8,131 nucleotides of DNA from Dehalococcoidia bacterium (GTDB lineage: Bacteria; Chloroflexota; Dehalococcoidia; Dehalococcoidales; BS750m-G39): NCBI GenBank assembly GCA_030615425.1, contig JAUWZG010000045.1, positions 1 through 8,131 on the forward strand, read 5' to 3'. The notes beneath the pieces were generated by a model, which worked only from the letters and a program-made list of their open reading frames with translations, had not been told where the DNA came from and made no database searches. Shown here in pieces: positions 6,181-8,131 of the stretch (the stretch's first letter is position 1; each line of letters opens with the position of its first letter). The translations under genes and the position numbers were made by a program.

Positions 6181-6373
6181 TGGGAAGGTGGGAAATAAAA
6201 CGACTGGGAGGTGGAGTGGTTGGGAAGAAGAACGACGGGGGGGGAATTAGGGCCAAAGCCCCTGGAGGGCGGGCTGGTGTGGGAAAAAACAACCGGGGGG
6301 GCAACCACATCTCTTGTGGACTGGTTAATTTTAGTTTAAACTGGATAATAGATTATAAGGCGGAGGTGTAGCC

Positions 6374-6817
6374 GTGAGGGCTTTAGTGGTATATGACTCG
6401 GTTTATGGAAATACGGAGAAAATCGCCGAAGCTATCGGTGGGGCTATTACCGGGGAGGTTGAGGTGCTGCGCGCGGGCGAGGTGGGTCCCTTGAAATTGG
6501 AAACTATTACCCTTCTCGTCGTCGGCGTGCCTACCCAGGGGGGCAGAGCCACGTCCGCCATCAGGGATTTTCTGGACAGGGTTTTGAAGCCGGAAGTTAA
6601 GGGCATGAATGTGGCTAGCTTCGATACTAGGGTCTCGACGAAGGTGGCTAAAATCTTTGGCTATGCCGCGGGCAAAATCGCCAGCAGCCTCAAGAAGAAG
6701 GGCGCCAATCTCATAGCTGACCCCGAAGGCTTCTTCGTTGAAGGCACCAAGGGTCCGCTGAAACAGGGAGAGCTGGAGCGGGCGGCCAGTTGGGCCAAGA
6801 GACTTAGTTCGGATTAA
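6374..6817 (+). CDS. Flavodoxin-like FMN-binding protein
   Basis: A 147-residue cytoplasmic flavodoxin-fold protein, probably binding FMN. The phosphate-binding loop is SVYGNT (residues 9-14) after the first beta strand (ALVVYD), matching the family S/T-x-Y/T-G-x-T pattern. The second cofactor loop is PTQGGRAT (53-60) after the LLVVGV strand, and a third likely flavin-contacting loop is SFDTRVS. Length is typical of short-chain flavodoxins and small flavodoxin-domain proteins. The GTG start at 6374 is set by a GGAGGTG ribosome-binding site 5 nt upstream. The ABM-fold gene begins 60 nt downstream, and the two probably share a message. It could be an electron carrier or a menaquinone-dependent protoporphyrinogen oxidase-like protein; the sequence does not decide. 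Confidence 0.88.
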   Translation: MRALVVYDSVYGNTEKIAEAIGGAITGEVEVLRAGEVGPLKLETITLLVVGVPTQGGRATSAIRDFLDRVLKPEVKGMNVASFDTRVSTKVAKIFGYAAGKIASSLKKKGANLIADPEGFFVEGTKGPLKQGELERAASWAKRLSSD

Positions 6818-6828
6818 GACGGGGGTAC

Positions 6829-6857
6829 TTTACAGGGTGAGTTGCTGGGGCTACAAT
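6829..6857 (+). promoter_or_regulatory. Possible internal promoter between the flavodoxin and ABM genes
   Basis: TTTACA (6829-6834) and TACAAT (6852-6857) are separated by 17 nt. Transcription would begin near 6864, at the ribosome-binding site of the next gene, so the leader would be very short. This weakens the call. Confidence 0.25.
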
Positions 6858-6877
6858 ACTGGTGGAGGGTGGGGGCA

Positions 6878-7177
6878 GTGATAAAGGTTATCAACGGGTA
6901 CAAGCTTAAAAAGGGCGCCGATATACAACCTGTATTGCGCAAGCTCCGCTCGCACGCCATATCCTACCTCGGCTATGTGGGCGCCGAGAACCTGGTTAAC
7001 GATAAAGACCCCTCTATCGTGGCCATAATAAGCACCTGGGAGAGTGTTGAGCACTGGAGGGCCTGGCAGGAGTCCAAGATGAGGAAGGAGATAATGCGGG
7101 AGGCCGAGCCGCTTTTGGAGGAGGAGCTGAGGGTAAGCATATACCGGGTGATACCTACCGCCAGGTGGGTGGGCTAG
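6878..7177 (+). CDS. Antibiotic biosynthesis monooxygenase (ABM) domain protein
   Basis: A 99-residue protein with the small ferredoxin-like ABM fold. It starts (M)IKVINGYKLKKGADIQPVL, the usual strand-helix opening of the family. It then shows YLGYVGAENLVND, the strand AIISTWESVEHWRAWQES with the characteristic E-x(2)-W-x(2)-W spacing, and a C-terminal helix and strand (EPLLEEELRVSIYRVI). The family includes cofactor-free quinone-forming monooxygenases, heme-degrading enzymes and many proteins of unknown role. The Trp-rich helix does not tell which this is. I chose the GTG at 6878, with GGAGGG at 6864-6869 as ribosome-binding site, because it gives the typical length and N-terminus. The frame is open to a TTG at 6842, which would add 12 unrelated residues. 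It follows the flavodoxin gene and could act with it in a redox step (inference). Confidence 0.82.
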   Translation: MIKVINGYKLKKGADIQPVLRKLRSHAISYLGYVGAENLVNDKDPSIVAIISTWESVEHWRAWQESKMRKEIMREAEPLLEEELRVSIYRVIPTARWVG

Positions 7178-7195
7178 GGTCTCTTTTAGCCTGGC

Positions 7196-7242
7196 CGTTG
7201 GCTCCTCTTTGACTCTCCTTTAGTAGCCCCTTTATCCCCACC
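7196..7242 (+). repeat. 47-nt direct repeat, right copy
   Basis: Matches 6022-6068 at 45 of 47 positions in the same orientation. It starts 18 nt after the ABM stop codon. Sequence on both sides of the match diverges from the left copy at once, which marks the repeat ends. Confidence 0.85.
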
Positions 7243-7275
7243 ATTTTAAATCGTGTCTTGCTTCCCACCCACCTG

Positions 7276-7361
7276 CCCAATAGAGGCTCCTTACCCCACA
7301 AAAACTTCGTTTTTGCGGGGGCCCCGTATCCGCCTCTCTCTGACTCTCTCATTTTGGGGTG
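7276..7361 (+). repeat. Second intergenic element, right copy, interrupted by a hairpin
   Basis: Blocks 7276-7288 and 7332-7361 match the inverted left copy (13/13 and 26/30). Between them lie 43 nt (7289-7331) in place of the 2 nt found on the left. The extra sequence contains the hairpin at 7294-7320, so this copy appears to carry a nested insertion, or the left copy a deletion. Confidence 0.7.
7294..7320. repeat. Hairpin nested in the second element
   Basis: CCCCACAAAAAC (7294-7305) pairs with GTTTTTGCGGGG (7309-7320) around a TTC loop, with one A/C mismatch: 11 of 12 pairs. It lies wholly inside the 43-nt extra segment of the right element. Confidence 0.75.
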
Positions 7362-7368
7362 TCTAAGA

Positions 7369-7385
7369 GGGGGGCGAAGCCCCCC
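7369..7385. repeat. GC hairpin GGGGGGC-GAA-GCCCCCC
   Basis: A perfect 7-bp stem with a GAA loop, followed by a pyrimidine-rich TTCTTTCTTCTTC tract. It could act as a terminator for the flavodoxin-ABM transcript or be part of a dispersed repeat. Confidence 0.7.
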
Positions 7386-7399
7386 TTCTTTCTTCTTCT

Positions 7400-7425
7400 C
7401 CCCCTCTCCTTTTAAGGAGAGGGGG
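7400..7425. repeat. Perfect 26-nt palindromic repeat
   Basis: CCCCCTCTCCTT (7400-7411), two T bases, and AAGGAGAGGGGG (7414-7425) form a perfect 12-bp stem. The downstream GACTAAGGGGGTGAGGTT resembles, from memory, the flank of a dispersed palindrome seen between genes in many bacteria; I could not search for it. It ends 28 nt before the rRNA promoter. Confidence 0.75.
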
Positions 7426-7453
7426 ACTAAGGGGGTGAGGTTACCAGATAATA

Positions 7454-7482
7454 TTGACAAAGGAGAGGCGTTATGATAATAT
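7454..7482 (+). promoter_or_regulatory. rRNA promoter
   Basis: A perfect TTGACA (7454-7459) and TAATAT (7477-7482) are separated by 17 nt, with TG plus one base before the -10. GATAAT at 7475-7480 is an alternative -10 with a 15-nt spacer. Transcription would begin near 7489, about 60 nt before the 16S gene. Confidence 0.72.
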
Positions 7483-7497
7483 GTTGATACTTTAAAT

Positions 7498-7509
7498 AGC
7501 ACCTTAACA
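7498..7509 (+). promoter_or_regulatory. boxA-like antitermination site in the rRNA leader
   Basis: AGCACCTTAACA matches the bacterial boxA consensus TGCTCTTTAACA at 9 of 12 positions and lies in the predicted leader, where NusB/S10 would bind to prevent premature termination. CTTAAC (7503-7508) can also pair with GTTAAG (7536-7541), possibly part of a processing stem. Confidence 0.4.
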
Positions 7510-7550
7510 ACTGGATAGTGGAAGGAAGGTTCTAAGTTAAGCAAATAGTT

Positions 7551-8131
<581 letters not shown>

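Larger units (their letters stand above)
6015..6373. other. Non-coding repeat-bearing interval left of the flavodoxin gene
   Basis: About 360 nt with no supported gene. It holds one copy of a 47-nt direct repeat, then an inverted copy of a second element, then a G-rich stretch. The plus strand is C-rich and pyrimidine-heavy to about 6140 and G-rich from about 6175 to 6302 (runs of seven or eight G at 6237-6244 and 6295-6301). This gives a strong strand skew and suggests a folded-back structure. A short ORF on each strand crosses the interval, but their low-complexity Pro- or Gly-rich products and lack of ribosome-binding sites do not support coding. The last 60 nt are AT-rich and probably hold the flavodoxin promoter; I see no clear -35/-10 pair. 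Confidence 0.6.
7178..7453. other. Non-coding repeat- and hairpin-rich interval before the rRNA promoter
   Basis: About 275 nt between the ABM stop and the rRNA promoter carry no supported gene. In order they hold the right copy of the 47-nt repeat, the right copy of the second element split by a hairpin, and two GC-rich hairpins. ORFs crossing this stretch translate to repeat-derived peptides such as LTPLVPLSLKGEG, a string I recall from conceptual translations of intergenic repeats in many genomes, so I do not call them genes. The hairpins may also end transcription from the flavodoxin-ABM unit. Confidence 0.6.

Noticed and set aside
6842..6877. TTG start giving the ABM protein 12 more residues
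   Set aside because: The added residues do not look like the family, and the GGAGGG site fits the GTG at 6878.
6021..7425. CRISPR array or transposon explanation for the repeats
   Set aside because: Only two copies of each repeat, no regular spacers, and no cas or transposase gene in the window.
7155..7544. 129-codon minus-strand ORF across the right intergenic region
   Set aside because: Its sequence is the translation of repeats and palindromes (for example PLSLKGEG), not a recognisable protein, and it overlaps the rRNA promoter.

Overview
The window most likely comes from an uncultured Chloroflexota bacterium of the class Dehalococcoidia. The main basis is the 16S rRNA gene that enters at the right edge: its V1-flanking block (GCGGCGTGCCTTATGCATG) and its 300-400 region read like Dehalococcoides-type 16S from memory; no alignment was run. 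Base composition is moderate and gene starts carry ordinary GGAGG or GGGG ribosome-binding sites. The protein genes are ordinary bacterial genes, and I see no phage, IS transposase, CRISPR array or tRNA.

Layout from left to right. A moaC gene (molybdenum cofactor synthesis) begins exactly at the left edge and is followed by dnaN (DNA polymerase III beta clamp), which ends at a textbook intrinsic terminator. Next come two tandem paralogous small cupin proteins, each preceded by a near-identical 26-nt leader. A convergent DUF454/YbaN-type membrane protein follows, then a 54-residue one-helix membrane protein with a clear sigma-70-type promoter. The minus strand then carries an iron-transport cluster: a short DtxR/MntR-family repressor, feoA and feoB, in that transcription order. 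Dyad sequences that could be metal-regulated operators lie between the regulator and feoA.

Right of the iron cluster lies a two-gene unit, a short flavodoxin-like protein and an antibiotic-biosynthesis-monooxygenase (ABM) fold protein. It sits between two intergenic regions of about 370 nt that share related repeats: a 47-nt direct repeat (45/47 identical), and a second element present in opposite orientation in the two regions. The right-hand copy of that element is split by about 43 nt containing a strong hairpin. The right region ends with two more GC-rich hairpins, one a perfect 26-nt palindrome, just before a strong rRNA promoter, a leader with a boxA-like site, and the 16S gene, which runs off the right edge.

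The most coherent functional unit is dtxR-feoA-feoB: a metal-sensing repressor placed to control ferrous iron import. The features most worth a second look are the repeats around the flavodoxin-ABM pair, the duplicated cupin genes with duplicated leader, and the mixed metal-site signature of the DtxR-family regulator. I do not see a convincing wholly new system.
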